Below the pieces are notes generated by a model. It worked only from the letters and a program-made list of their open reading frames with translations, was not told the origin of the DNA and did not search any database. The position numbers were made by a program, and so were the translations under genes. Of a DNA stretch of 64,000 nt, positions 1-7,990 are shown piece by piece; position 1 is the stretch's first letter, and the number at the start of each line of letters is the position of its first letter. The DNA is taken from the NCBI RefSeq assembly GCF_008274825.1, contig NZ_CP030848.1, forward strand, positions 1,674,001 to 1,738,000, in the 5' to 3' direction. This DNA comes from Sphingobacterium hotanense (GTDB lineage Bacteria; Bacteroidota; Bacteroidia; Sphingobacteriales; Sphingobacteriaceae).

Positions 1-3
1 GCA

Positions 4-230
4 TTTGTCTTTGAACCAGGAAAGGAAGGATTTTAGGATTGGCAGGATCCTGATAATCTTTTAATCCTTCCTTTCCTAGTTCAGAACAAATTTCCCTTTC
101 TTGTTTAAGCGAAAAGTTCAAAAAAATCCTTTCCGCAAGTTCCTGCCAATCCTTTCATCCTTCCTTTCCTGGTTCAAAGACAAAGCATCCTGCCAATCCT
201 TTCATCCTTCCTTTCCTGGTTCAAGACAAA
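4..230. repeat. Cluster of ~45-bp intergenic repeats (direct and inverted)
   Basis: Two direct copies of a 43-44 bp unit lie at 141-184 and 188-230. They begin TCCTGCCAATCC and end TTCCTGGTTCAA plus GACAAA. A third copy is inverted at 4-49 and a partial direct copy lies at 61-90. The inverted copy and the partial copy can pair as a stem of about 19 bp with one mismatch (13-31 with 63-81). No open reading frame of interest covers 1-339. The arrangement suggests a REP-like or other small dispersed intergenic repeat. The cluster may continue to the left of the window. Confidence 0.8.
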
Positions 231-242
231 CGAGCAAAAACA

Positions 243-263
243 AAGGCGCCTAATCGGCGCCTT
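243..263 (-). terminator. Intrinsic terminator of the first fimbrillin-like gene
   Basis: An 8-bp perfect stem (AAGGCGCC / GGCGCCTT) with a 5-nt loop is followed, on the minus strand, by a T-rich run (TTTGTTTTTGC). It lies about 80 bp past the stop codon of the minus-strand lipoprotein gene. Confidence 0.75.
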
Positions 264-316
264 GCTCTAATATCTAACGTCTAATATCTAAAATCTATTC
301 ACGTCCTAGGTCTAAT

Positions 317-342
317 TACTAAATACTAACTACTAAATACTA
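317..342. repeat. Heptanucleotide tandem repeat at the lipoprotein stop codon
   Basis: The unit TACTAAA (one copy TACTAAC) is repeated about 3.7 times. It runs into the stop codon (CTA at 340-342 on the plus strand) of the minus-strand lipoprotein gene. Related TCTAATA-type motifs lie just to the left at 266-300. Confidence 0.7.
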
Positions 343-2157
343 TTTTCTCACACAGCGAACAGGGGCAAGTCGTGTTTCATCCATATCGTGTTTAGGCATC
401 ATGATACCTTGAAATAAAGGTCCGGTACCCTCTGCATTTAAAGACTGGGCATAAGTGCCTCTAGTTTTTGTTCGCCAATAACCGTGGGTTTCCTCGAAAT
501 ATGTAGGGTCGCCGGGATGGAAATCAAACGTGGATCCGTTTTGGCTGGTTTTATAACCTATCGGTGAAAATGATAAAAAGCCATTAGGATAACCTTGTGT
601 TGCAGTTGCGGCGGTCGCGTTGATTTTTAAATACCAACGGTAGTCACTGGTTTCTGGTTGTTCCTTATTTAGAAGGTTCTGCAGTTCATCGATCTGTGTT
701 GTTGTTGGTAGATCCCATGTTCCTTCCGGGTAAACTAGTTCGCAAATATTTTTACTTGTTCCGCCAACGTTGTAAATATCGTTCGTGAAATAATCACTGG
801 CAGGTACTGCAGTCGTTGTTTTGTATAATGGATTATCATAACGGAATTTATAAGCTTGTCTTAATCCAATAGTGGTGCTGGCGTTCGCAGCAGTGTCTCG
901 CCATACATCCGCTCTAGCCCATTTCGTTGTTCCGACAGTAACCGGTGATTCTACAAGCTTAATAGATAGGAAATAGCTTTTCCCAGGGCGCGCAATAAAT
1001 GCAGGGAAGCTGAATGTTTTATTGGTGAACATTCGCTCTACCGCAGTCGTTTGAGGAGTTACGGAATTTGTATTGTCTTCTCTAACACGTTGACTGGTCA
1101 ATCTGATGGTATCGATCGCAACGGTAAAAGCTCGAGTACCAACTCCATTCGTTGGCGTGTAAAAGGTATATCGTTTCTTCGTATTCAGGTTTAAAACAGA
1201 GTCTGTGCCAACAGGAACCACGAATGCTGAACTATTATGGTTATAAGCGTTCAGGGCACCTAATGTCTGCGATATATTAGATAGGGAACTATCTCTTAGC
1301 GAGAAGTTGGCAGATGCCATTCCGCTGTTGCTACCAAAACGAAGACTAGCATAAGTAATCGGAGCAAACATCCCTCGGGAATTTAATTCGACAATAATTC
1401 TTGATATTTTACGAGTCAATACTAGATTTCTGATCGGGTTGGTTCCATTAAGGACATTGTTTGTTGTAATAAGACCTTTGGAGTATGCAAAATCGTGACG
1501 TCCCGTGTTACTATTCGATGTCGGGGAAATCGCAATGCTGGACGTTGGCGTAGCTGTCGTCGGATAGGCATTTATATTGTTTGTATTGTTGAAGGTATAA
1601 GCATACCAAACATATTTGGTATTCCGATTTGCAGGGATCGATACATTAGCGGTTCCAACTTTGCCTTGGGCCTGCCCGACATAGGTCCCTGGCGCTCCGC
1701 TTCCATTGTCTGTATATAAGACGACACGGTAAGTCGTCCCGGAGGCTAAATTAACAAGGACTCTAGCAGCCTTGTTTTCAGCGTTTGAGGAAATCCTTGC
1801 TGATGATCCGATGATTTCCTTTTGATGATATTCGTCTGGAATATCTTCAGAGATTGTCATAATTGCATCTACATCACCTAGACTTACGATTTCACTTTGT
1901 GCAGACACTTTTTTCAGACGTGGTAAGCCCTCAGCAGATGCGCTGGCTTCACCATTGCTATTAGAGGGGGCGGTATCTTGTGCATCTTCAATAGACGCTA
2001 ATGAAAATACGATGGATGTTTCATTTTTAGCGACATAAGGCACCTCAGGCTCGCCTTCATTGATCGCCTTTTTACAATTCGTTAATGATAGAAGGAATAA
2101 TAGACCGATAATTAGTCGCATCGGTTTATTCATACCTAATCGTGAATTCCTTTTCAT
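340..2157 (-). CDS. Fimbrillin-like lipoprotein with FISUMP-like C-terminus (copy 1)
   Basis: This 605-residue protein starts with a lipoprotein signal peptide; the lipidated cysteine is probably Cys28 in LTNC, so it should sit in the outer membrane. The first two thirds look like a fimbrillin/Mfa-like fold: a YRVVLYTDNGSG strand, then NRNTKYVWYAYTFNN, then a RKISRIIVELNSRG segment. The last ~130 residues (YPEGTWDLPTTTQIDEL, a GYWRTKT segment and a final VRCVRK) resemble the Fibrobacter major paralogous (FISUMP) type domain. It is a clear paralogue of the product at 41412-43190. A 55-residue peptide gene lies 52 bp upstream, and the two probably form one transcript. Whether it is a pilus subunit, an anchor or another surface lipoprotein cannot be told from the sequence. 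An alternative start is Met9. Confidence 0.8.
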   Translation of the reverse strand: MKRNSRLGMNKPMRLIIGLLFLLSLTNCKKAINEGEPEVPYVAKNETSIVFSLASIEDAQDTAPSNSNGEASASAEGLPRLKKVSAQSEIVSLGDVDAIMTISEDIPDEYHQKEIIGSSARISSNAENKAARVLVNLASGTTYRVVLYTDNGSGAPGTYVGQAQGKVGTANVSIPANRNTKYVWYAYTFNNTNNINAYPTTATPTSSIAISPTSNSNTGRHDFAYSKGLITTNNVLNGTNPIRNLVLTRKISRIIVELNSRGMFAPITYASLRFGSNSGMASANFSLRDSSLSNISQTLGALNAYNHNSSAFVVPVGTDSVLNLNTKKRYTFYTPTNGVGTRAFTVAIDTIRLTSQRVREDNTNSVTPQTTAVERMFTNKTFSFPAFIARPGKSYFLSIKLVESPVTVGTTKWARADVWRDTAANASTTIGLRQAYKFRYDNPLYKTTTAVPASDYFTNDIYNVGGTSKNICELVYPEGTWDLPTTTQIDELQNLLNKEQPETSDYRWYLKINATAATATQGYPNGFLSFSPIGYKTSQNGSTFDFHPGDPTYFEETHGYWRTKTRGTYAQSLNAEGTGPLFQGIMMPKHDMDETRLAPVRCVRK

Positions 2158-2209
2158 GGGGGCGTTTTTAATAGTTCTTTTTGTGTGTTAAGTAGTGTGC
2201 GTTTAAAAA

Positions 2210-2377
2210 TTACATGTCGTAAGTTTTAAAACTTCCGGTGGGTGTGCTGTCCCACTCTTCGATTTTGGGTTCATTTGTGGTACCGCCTGTATTAACAGTG
2301 GCTGAACTCGTTGCAATGGATTCCTCCATTTCGATAATTGTCAACTCAACTATTGGTCGAACATATTTTACCTTCAT
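2210..2377 (-). CDS. Conserved 55-residue peptide preceding fimbrillin-like lipoprotein (copy 1)
   Basis: Translation of the minus strand from the ATG at 2377 gives a 55-residue peptide starting MKVKYVRPIVEL and ending KTYDM. It contains the core IEMEESIATSSATVNTGG and an acidic IEEWDS motif. It has no signal peptide or membrane segment. Two other genes in this window encode the same core: 43241-43414, which also ends YDM and has IEEWES, and 61646-61846. All three lie directly upstream of a fimbrillin-like lipoprotein gene on the same strand. That repeated linkage and the protein-level conservation argue that it is translated. The function is unknown. It could be a secreted or processed small protein, a regulatory leader or a pilus-associated peptide. 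Confidence 0.8.
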   Translation of the reverse strand: MKVKYVRPIVELTIIEMEESIATSSATVNTGGTTNEPKIEEWDSTPTGSFKTYDM

Positions 2378-2432
2378 CTCTATATATTTTATCAGGTAGT
2401 TAAAATTATTAGTGCTCGTGTGATATTTTGTA

Positions 2433-2440
2433 CAAAAATA
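2433..2440 (-). promoter_or_regulatory. Candidate -7 promoter element (TATTTTTG)
   Basis: On the minus strand TATTTTTG matches the Bacteroidota -7 consensus TAnnTTTG. It lies about 55 bp upstream of the peptide start at 2377. No convincing -33 element is visible, which would fit an activator-dependent promoter using the palindrome at 2461-2480. Confidence 0.5.
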
Positions 2441-2460
2441 GAGAAATGTGCCCTTTTAAG

Positions 2461-2480
2461 AATGTGACGAGCGTCACATT
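2461..2480. promoter_or_regulatory. CRP/FNR-like 20-bp palindrome
   Basis: The sequence AATGTGACGAGCGTCACATT is a perfect inverted repeat with 9-bp arms and a 2-bp spacer. It contains TGTGA-N6-TCACA, the same half-sites and spacing as the classical CRP operator. If the -7 element at 2433-2440 is used, the palindrome centre falls close to -41, the position of class II CRP-type activation. It has no U-tract, so a terminator is unlikely. Which regulator binds it is unknown. Confidence 0.65.
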
Positions 2481-2749
2481 TAAGGTTCTTTTAGTTATTT
2501 TGTAGTAATTCGATAATTGTTTGTAGATATTTATTGGTTATGCAATTAACTTTCCTAAAAAATTCAAGTAATATCAATTAGGCGAAATCGGTGTTTTATT
2601 GGTGTTTTTGTAGAAAACAATCGGTTGATATTTTCAAACTTTCATTAAAAAGGGGCGAGTTTTTAATAAATTTAAATTTAAACTATAACGAAATGTTTTT
2701 AGACTCGATTAACAAGTTAATGAAGCAGGTAATAATTTTACCTTAGTAG
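2481..2749. other. AT-rich intergenic region
   Basis: This stretch lies between the CRP-like palindrome and the end of the hybrid sensor gene. I see no gene or strong terminator in it. A short imperfect hairpin (GGTAATAATTTTACC, about 2729-2743) lies just past the stop codon of the sensor gene. The sequence CTATAACGAAAT near 2684-2695 also occurs near 43711-43722 upstream of the paralogous peptide gene. Confidence 0.5.
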
Positions 2750-5700
2750 TTACGAAGAGTGACTCTTGGCATATTCACTTGGAGAGTATCCAAATTTTGC
2801 TTTAAAGGTTTTTCTAAAGTATTCAGGATCGGAGAATCCCACCTGATAACCAACTTCGCTCACCATCCATTTTTGCTCTTTCAAAAGCTGTTGCGCTCGT
2901 TTTAATCGTAATTCTTTTATCACATCTGCCAAGCCCATTCCGGTTAGGGATTTTATCTTTCGATAAAGTTGAGCACGGCTCAGGCCTATCGACTCGCCGA
3001 TATGGTCGATCTTCAGGTCGGAATTGCTCATATTGCTTTCTATAAATGCAAATACCTTTTGTAAGAGCATTTCATCAGGCGACTGCATCGATACTTGGCT
3101 CGGTTCAATGCTGATGCACTGTTGAAACAGTTCTTGTTGTCGCAATCTCAGAATGAGCTGGTTTTTAACCTTTAATGCAAGAATCGGTAGTTGAAAGGGT
3201 TTGATGATATAATCGTCTGCTCCTATAGCGAGGCCTTCAATTTCCTGCTCCTGGAGGGAACGAGCAGTTAATAAAAGAACGGGTATATGGCGCAATAGGG
3301 TGTTGGATTTAATTTGCTGCGTAAAATTTAGTCCATCGACCTTAGGCATCATCACGTCAGAGATAATTAAGTCGGGCATCACTTTCTGTGCTACAGCAAA
3401 GCCTTCTTCACCATCGTAAGCTTGAGATACTGTATAACTATTTCTGAAATAATCCGCTAAGTAGTCGTTCATCTCAATATTGTCTTCCACGATCAGAATG
3501 CTACATTTTCTTGATAATACGGTACTAGATGGCTCTATAGTCTTTGTTGTCGGCAGAATTTGACTTTCTGAACTTTCCTTAAAGTCTTTAGTCTGCTCCT
3601 CAAACATATCATCGGTCAACGGTTTTGGTAATCGGATTTTGAATGCAGTCAGTGGTTGTCGTTCTGAATGCGAGCGGCTTTCTACACTGATTTGTCCTCC
3701 GAGGAGGCTTGTTAAATACTTGCTGTAAGTTAAACCTAAACCAGTTCCTCCTGCAATTTTATGTTTTCCTTGTTTGAATGGCTCAAAAATACTTTCCAAC
3801 TCATTCTCTGCAATGCTTGGCCCATTATTTAGCACGTCTATTTCTAAATGGTTGCTGCTCTCTTTTAGGCGTACCTTAACAATCCCTTTTGCTGGTGTGA
3901 ATTTTAAAGCATTGGAGATCAAATTGATGACTATTTTCTCGAGTTTATCGGCATCAAGTTGCATAGTCAATGTGAATCGTGAAGGTTGGTAAATTAAGTT
4001 GATGTCTTTCTTGCGTGCTTCCAACTTAAAGGAATCAATGACGTTGCTTATTAACTTATTGATGTCGGTATGTTCTACTGTTATTTTTTCCTGTCCCGTT
4101 TCCAACCTACGGAAATCGAGCAATTGGTTAACCGTGCGTAATAAACGACGACCATTGTTTTCCATCATCTCCAGTTGCTCTGTAGGCTTTTTGTCATGCT
4201 CGGCCCATGTCTTAAGTTGCTCGATCGGAGAAAGGATTAAGGTTAATGGCGTCTTGATTTCGTGAGAAATATTTGTAAAGAACTGCAATTTATTTCCCTG
4301 CATTTCAAGCTCTTTCTCGTAGATTATTGCTTCATAGGCTAGTTTAGACTTTAACTTCGTGTATCGAGTGCTGTAATAATAAAATATATATAATAACAAG
4401 AGTCCTATTGCGAAATAGAACAAATAGGCAAGGGGTGATTCCCACCAAGGCGGTAACACATCGATTTGAAGGGTTGAAGCTTTCTCTGTCCACACCCCAT
4501 CGCTGTTGGATGCTTTTACTAATAACTTGTAGTTTCCAGGCGGCAGATTCGAATAACTGGCTTCCCGTTTGTTCGAACTCGTGTAGATCCAGTCAGCGTC
4601 GAACCCTTCAAGCATATAGGCGTATTTGTTTCCGTTAGGGTTCGTGAAATGCAAAGCAGCGAATGCTACTCTAAATGTCTTATCGGCATGTGTTAGCTTA
4701 ATACGTTCTGTCAAATGGATTGGGCGTTCCAGCACTACGCGGTCGTTTATTTTCTTCTGAACTTCGACCGCTTCGTTGAGAATATTGAGCTCTGTGAACA
4801 CAATTTTTGGAGGCTCTGGGTTAGTCCTAACACTATCTGGAGAGAAGTGGCAAACACCTAAATTGCTTCCAAAATACAAGCGATTCGCTGATTTGCTGTT
4901 GAATATGGCGCCTTCTATATTATCTGTGCTTAATAAGCCATCGGTGTCCGAGAACGTGCGTATCTGCATTTTTGCTTTTTCAACTCTCGAGATTCCCTGT
5001 TTATGGCTGACCCATATATAGCCTTGCTTATCCTGCGTCACACCAGCTATTGTTCCGGATGGCCATAGGTTTGAAATACGGCTTAATGTTTCAATACGCT
5101 CGTTTTTTGCGTGATAAAGATCCAGGCCATTTCCGGTTCCTATCCAGATATCGTTTTGCTTGTCTTGAAATAGCGCATATATTCTATTGTCGCTCAGCGT
5201 ATTTGTTTTCTTTTCCTCGTGGTGTAAATGTTTTAAAATTTGAAGCTTTCCTTCCGCATTTTCTTTTACTATAAAAATTCCGTTGCCTTCAGATGCAAGC
5301 CAGATGCGTCCTTGTTGGTCTTGTAGGATAGTCCAAAAATGTGGTTCTGCTAAAAACTCATCGAACTTATAATATCGGAAAGATTGGTTCTTGCGAGTCC
5401 ATTTAACCACGCCTTTCCAAGTGGCAAGCCATATATTTTCATCCCGATCTTCCATAATGCCATAAACCGGATTACTTTTCACGGAGGAATGGTACAGCCT
5501 TTCTATCTTGTCTGTCCTAGGATCATACCGATCAAGTCCGCCTTGGTTTCCAATCCAAATGATACCCTTAGAATCACAAAATACTTTCTTTATGTAGTTG
5601 TTTTGTATGCTATTGGGGTTGTTGCTTTCGGATTTGTATTGCAGGAAATCTCCGTTCTTTTTTACCACTGTAATTCCTTTGCTTCTCGTTCCTACCCATA

Positions 5701-6454
5701 AGTTCCCCTGGCTGTCTTCTGTTAGCGATCGAATGGTATTTTCTGCTAAGGATTGTTTGCTTCCTGGATGGTACATGAGCGCATGAAATGGAGTAGCCTC
5801 AAGATATGCTCTATTAATCCCATGGGAGTAAGAACCTAGCCATAGCACATGCTGCTCGTCGAGATAAACATCGCTGATATAGGCGTCATTAATTGCCCAG
5901 GGATTTGAAGGATCTTCCGTATAAAGTTTTTGAGCTCCTGTTGGTAAGTACGTTTCAACCAAAGCGGTTTTATTGTTGTCGAGATGCCATTGTGTTTGTT
6001 GAAATTGGAATTTGACATTATATCGGTGATCTCGCCTGTTGATCTTGCCTAGGATTTCTTTTGGACCTTTGTCGTATGGAACGCGGGTGAAGTCGTCGGT
6101 CTGGTAATTGTATTTGCTGAGTGTTTGATCTTCAAATGTTGCTACCCATAAATCACCTTTACTGTCCAACAATATATTATGAATCCTGTTATTAGCAATC
6201 GTATTCGGATTTTGGGCGTCATATCGGTAGATTTTGATCTGATATCCGTCATATCGACATAATCCAGACCAGGTCCCGAACCACATAAAGCCATACTTAT
6301 CCTTTGCGATTCCATGTATCGTGTTATGTGGGAGTCCATTTTCAGAAGTGATATGGTCGAATTTTAAGGAAAGAAACTGAGCATTTGCTGTTAAGGTGAA
6401 TCCTATTTGGCAGAATAGCCAAGCCATACACAGCATATTTAGGATCTTTCTCAC
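2750..6454 (-). CDS. Hybrid two-component system regulator (sensor kinase, receiver, AraC output)
   Basis: This 1234-residue protein has the full layout of the hybrid two-component regulators that control polysaccharide loci in Bacteroidota. It has a signal peptide, a periplasmic two-propeller sensor built of Reg_prop repeats (NTIRSLTEDSQGNLWVGT and similar), a Y_Y_Y domain (about 590-690) and a membrane helix near 700-720. The histidine kinase carries the H-box NISHEIKTP with His731 and an N-box, DADKLEKIVINLISNALKF. The receiver has Asp1033 in ISDVMMPK, and an AraC-type HTH occupies about 1130-1230. The ligand is likely an oligosaccharide released from the pectin backbone. The start codon is GTG at 6454; an ATG at 6436 is the alternative, but the GTG form keeps the positively charged start of the signal peptide. 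It is divergent from the GntR gene. Confidence 0.95.
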   Translation of the reverse strand: MRKILNMLCMAWLFCQIGFTLTANAQFLSLKFDHITSENGLPHNTIHGIAKDKYGFMWFGTWSGLCRYDGYQIKIYRYDAQNPNTIANNRIHNILLDSKGDLWVATFEDQTLSKYNYQTDDFTRVPYDKGPKEILGKINRRDHRYNVKFQFQQTQWHLDNNKTALVETYLPTGAQKLYTEDPSNPWAINDAYISDVYLDEQHVLWLGSYSHGINRAYLEATPFHALMYHPGSKQSLAENTIRSLTEDSQGNLWVGTRSKGITVVKKNGDFLQYKSESNNPNSIQNNYIKKVFCDSKGIIWIGNQGGLDRYDPRTDKIERLYHSSVKSNPVYGIMEDRDENIWLATWKGVVKWTRKNQSFRYYKFDEFLAEPHFWTILQDQQGRIWLASEGNGIFIVKENAEGKLQILKHLHHEEKKTNTLSDNRIYALFQDKQNDIWIGTGNGLDLYHAKNERIETLSRISNLWPSGTIAGVTQDKQGYIWVSHKQGISRVEKAKMQIRTFSDTDGLLSTDNIEGAIFNSKSANRLYFGSNLGVCHFSPDSVRTNPEPPKIVFTELNILNEAVEVQKKINDRVVLERPIHLTERIKLTHADKTFRVAFAALHFTNPNGNKYAYMLEGFDADWIYTSSNKREASYSNLPPGNYKLLVKASNSDGVWTEKASTLQIDVLPPWWESPLAYLFYFAIGLLLLYIFYYYSTRYTKLKSKLAYEAIIYEKELEMQGNKLQFFTNISHEIKTPLTLILSPIEQLKTWAEHDKKPTEQLEMMENNGRRLLRTVNQLLDFRRLETGQEKITVEHTDINKLISNVIDSFKLEARKKDINLIYQPSRFTLTMQLDADKLEKIVINLISNALKFTPAKGIVKVRLKESSNHLEIDVLNNGPSIAENELESIFEPFKQGKHKIAGGTGLGLTYSKYLTSLLGGQISVESRSHSERQPLTAFKIRLPKPLTDDMFEEQTKDFKESSESQILPTTKTIEPSSTVLSRKCSILIVEDNIEMNDYLADYFRNSYTVSQAYDGEEGFAVAQKVMPDLIISDVMMPKVDGLNFTQQIKSNTLLRHIPVLLLTARSLQEQEIEGLAIGADDYIIKPFQLPILALKVKNQLILRLRQQELFQQCISIEPSQVSMQSPDEMLLQKVFAFIESNMSNSDLKIDHIGESIGLSRAQLYRKIKSLTGMGLADVIKELRLKRAQQLLKEQKWMVSEVGYQVGFSDPEYFRKTFKAKFGYSPSEYAKSHSS

Positions 6455-6735
6455 GGGTAAATTGAAGGTATTAAGTCTATAGAACTCTAAACTATGAAAA
6501 ATATCGGAAAGGGTTATTTTTCGCTTGCCTTAATTCTCTAGCGGAGGGATAATTTTATTCAAAGTTGCCGTTTTTTGTTAAAATAAACGGTATTTGAATC
6601 AATTTTCAGGGGAATCTGATTCAATATTACGGTGTCGAAAAACCAAAGTCATACTAATTTTGAGTTATACGAATTGAGGTTATAACCAATTGCTATCTCA
6701 ATCTCGTCCATGTTAAACCTATATTCTTAATTGTT
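6455..6735. promoter_or_regulatory. Divergent promoter region between the two regulators
   Basis: The 281-bp gap must hold promoters for both the hybrid sensor gene (minus) and the GntR gene (plus). On the plus strand TAATTTTG at 6655-6662 matches TAnnTTTG and would leave a leader of about 65 nt before the GntR start. I see no clear -33 element and no obvious minus-strand promoter. Confidence 0.4.
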
Positions 6736-7800
6736 ATGGAGACTCTATTTTTAGCCCCTAACACCCGTGCTTCATTGCACAGTGATTTAATTAAATTTAT
6801 TAAGATCAATGCGTTTTCTACGACGCCTAAATATGTGCAGTTGGCAGATGCGGTTATTGACGCTATACGGTCCGGGATCGTGGAGGTTGGCGACTCATTG
6901 CCCTCTATCAATGATTTAAGTTATTTTTTACAAATAGCGCGCGAAACTGTAGAGAAAGGATATCGAAAGCTGCGGAAAGAAGGCGTAATCGCTTCAACGC
7001 CCGGCAAAGGATACAATGTGTGCATGCGTCCCTTTATCCGTAGACGTATTGCTGTTTTCTTGAACAAGTTAAGTGTACATAAGAAGATTGTTTATGATGC
7101 TTTGGCAAAGGAAATTGGCGACCAAGCATCAATCGATCTTTTCGTTTATAATAGTGATATTTCTCATTTGAAATCTTTGATCATGGGTTTATCGCAAGAT
7201 TACGATCATTTTGTAGTTTTTCCATATTTCAAAGAAGGTCGTGACAAAGCCGCAGAGGTGATTTCTCTAATCCCAACGGAGAAATTAGTGTTATTAGGTA
7301 GGGATGTCGAAGGTTTGTCGGGTAATTTTCCAATTATTTGTGAAAGCTACGAAAACGATATCTATGATGCTCTGGAGAGCATACGCGAACCACTTTCCAA
7401 GTATGATACCATAAAACTTGTTTTTCCTGATCATTCCGATTATCCGAAGGCTATTATCAAAGGCTTCTATCGTTTCTGCCATGAGTATGCTTTTGAGCAT
7501 TTGCTGGTGGACGAGGTAGCCGAAGAGGAAATTGCTAAGGGTACCTGCTATATATTATTGGCTGATAATGACTTGGTAGGTCTGTTAGAAAAGGTGCAGG
7601 TGAGCGGTTTGGCAGTAGGTTCCGAAATCGGCATCATCTCCTACAATGAAACGCCACTAAAGCAATTTATTCTGGATGGTATAACCACCATCTCTACGGA
7701 TTTCAATTTAATGGGAGAGTATGCTGCCGCCAGTATTTTAAACAATAGTCAGGCACGTCTAGAGGTTCCATTCTATACCGTGCTTCGACCATCCGTTTAA
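6736..7800 (+). CDS. GntR-family regulator with periplasmic-binding-protein-like domain
   Basis: This 354-residue cytoplasmic regulator has an N-terminal GntR winged helix at about residues 30-95 (KYVQLADAVIDAIRSG, then ARETVEKGYRKLRKEGVI and a TPGKGYNV wing). The remainder looks like the LacI/periplasmic-binding fold that senses small sugars. It includes a VFPDHSDYPKAIIKGF stretch and a late segment reading GSEIGIISYNETPLKQ. Such fusions occur in Bacteroidota sugar loci. Its position between the hybrid sensor and the first GH28 gene suggests that it responds to a monosaccharide of the pathway, perhaps rhamnose or a uronate; this is inference. The hairpin region at 7827-7879 follows it. Confidence 0.85.
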   Translation: METLFLAPNTRASLHSDLIKFIKINAFSTTPKYVQLADAVIDAIRSGIVEVGDSLPSINDLSYFLQIARETVEKGYRKLRKEGVIASTPGKGYNVCMRPFIRRRIAVFLNKLSVHKKIVYDALAKEIGDQASIDLFVYNSDISHLKSLIMGLSQDYDHFVVFPYFKEGRDKAAEVISLIPTEKLVLLGRDVEGLSGNFPIICESYENDIYDALESIREPLSKYDTIKLVFPDHSDYPKAIIKGFYRFCHEYAFEHLLVDEVAEEEIAKGTCYILLADNDLVGLLEKVQVSGLAVGSEIGIISYNETPLKQFILDGITTISTDFNLMGEYAAASILNNSQARLEVPFYTVLRPSV

Positions 7801-7826
7801 TTTAATGCCCCTTTTTGGGGGGTAAT

Positions 7827-7879
7827 AAGGCAACCTAGCCTGTTTTTGCCTCTCCCGGCAGGATAGGGCGGGTTGCCTT
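7827..7879. other. Inverted repeat between the GntR gene and the pectin operon
   Basis: AAGGCAACC at 7827-7835 pairs with GGTTGCCTT at 7871-7879, enclosing about 35 nt that can fold further (CCTG with CAGG). A second small hairpin (GCCCC / GGGG) lies at about 7807-7821. There is no good U-tract after the larger stem. It could be a terminator of the regulator gene or a leader structure for the following operon. Confidence 0.45.
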
Positions 7880-7990
7880 GGTCAATAAAACTTCACTAGT
7901 TTAGAATTAAATAATCATATAAACTATTTGCCTTTTGCTAACGCAGAAAGGGATATCGAAATATAAACTGCACTTCTAATACAACTATTC

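Noticed and set aside
4..230. Repeat cluster as a CRISPR array
   Set aside because: Copies are in both orientations, irregularly spaced and without unique spacers of even length; no cas genes are present.
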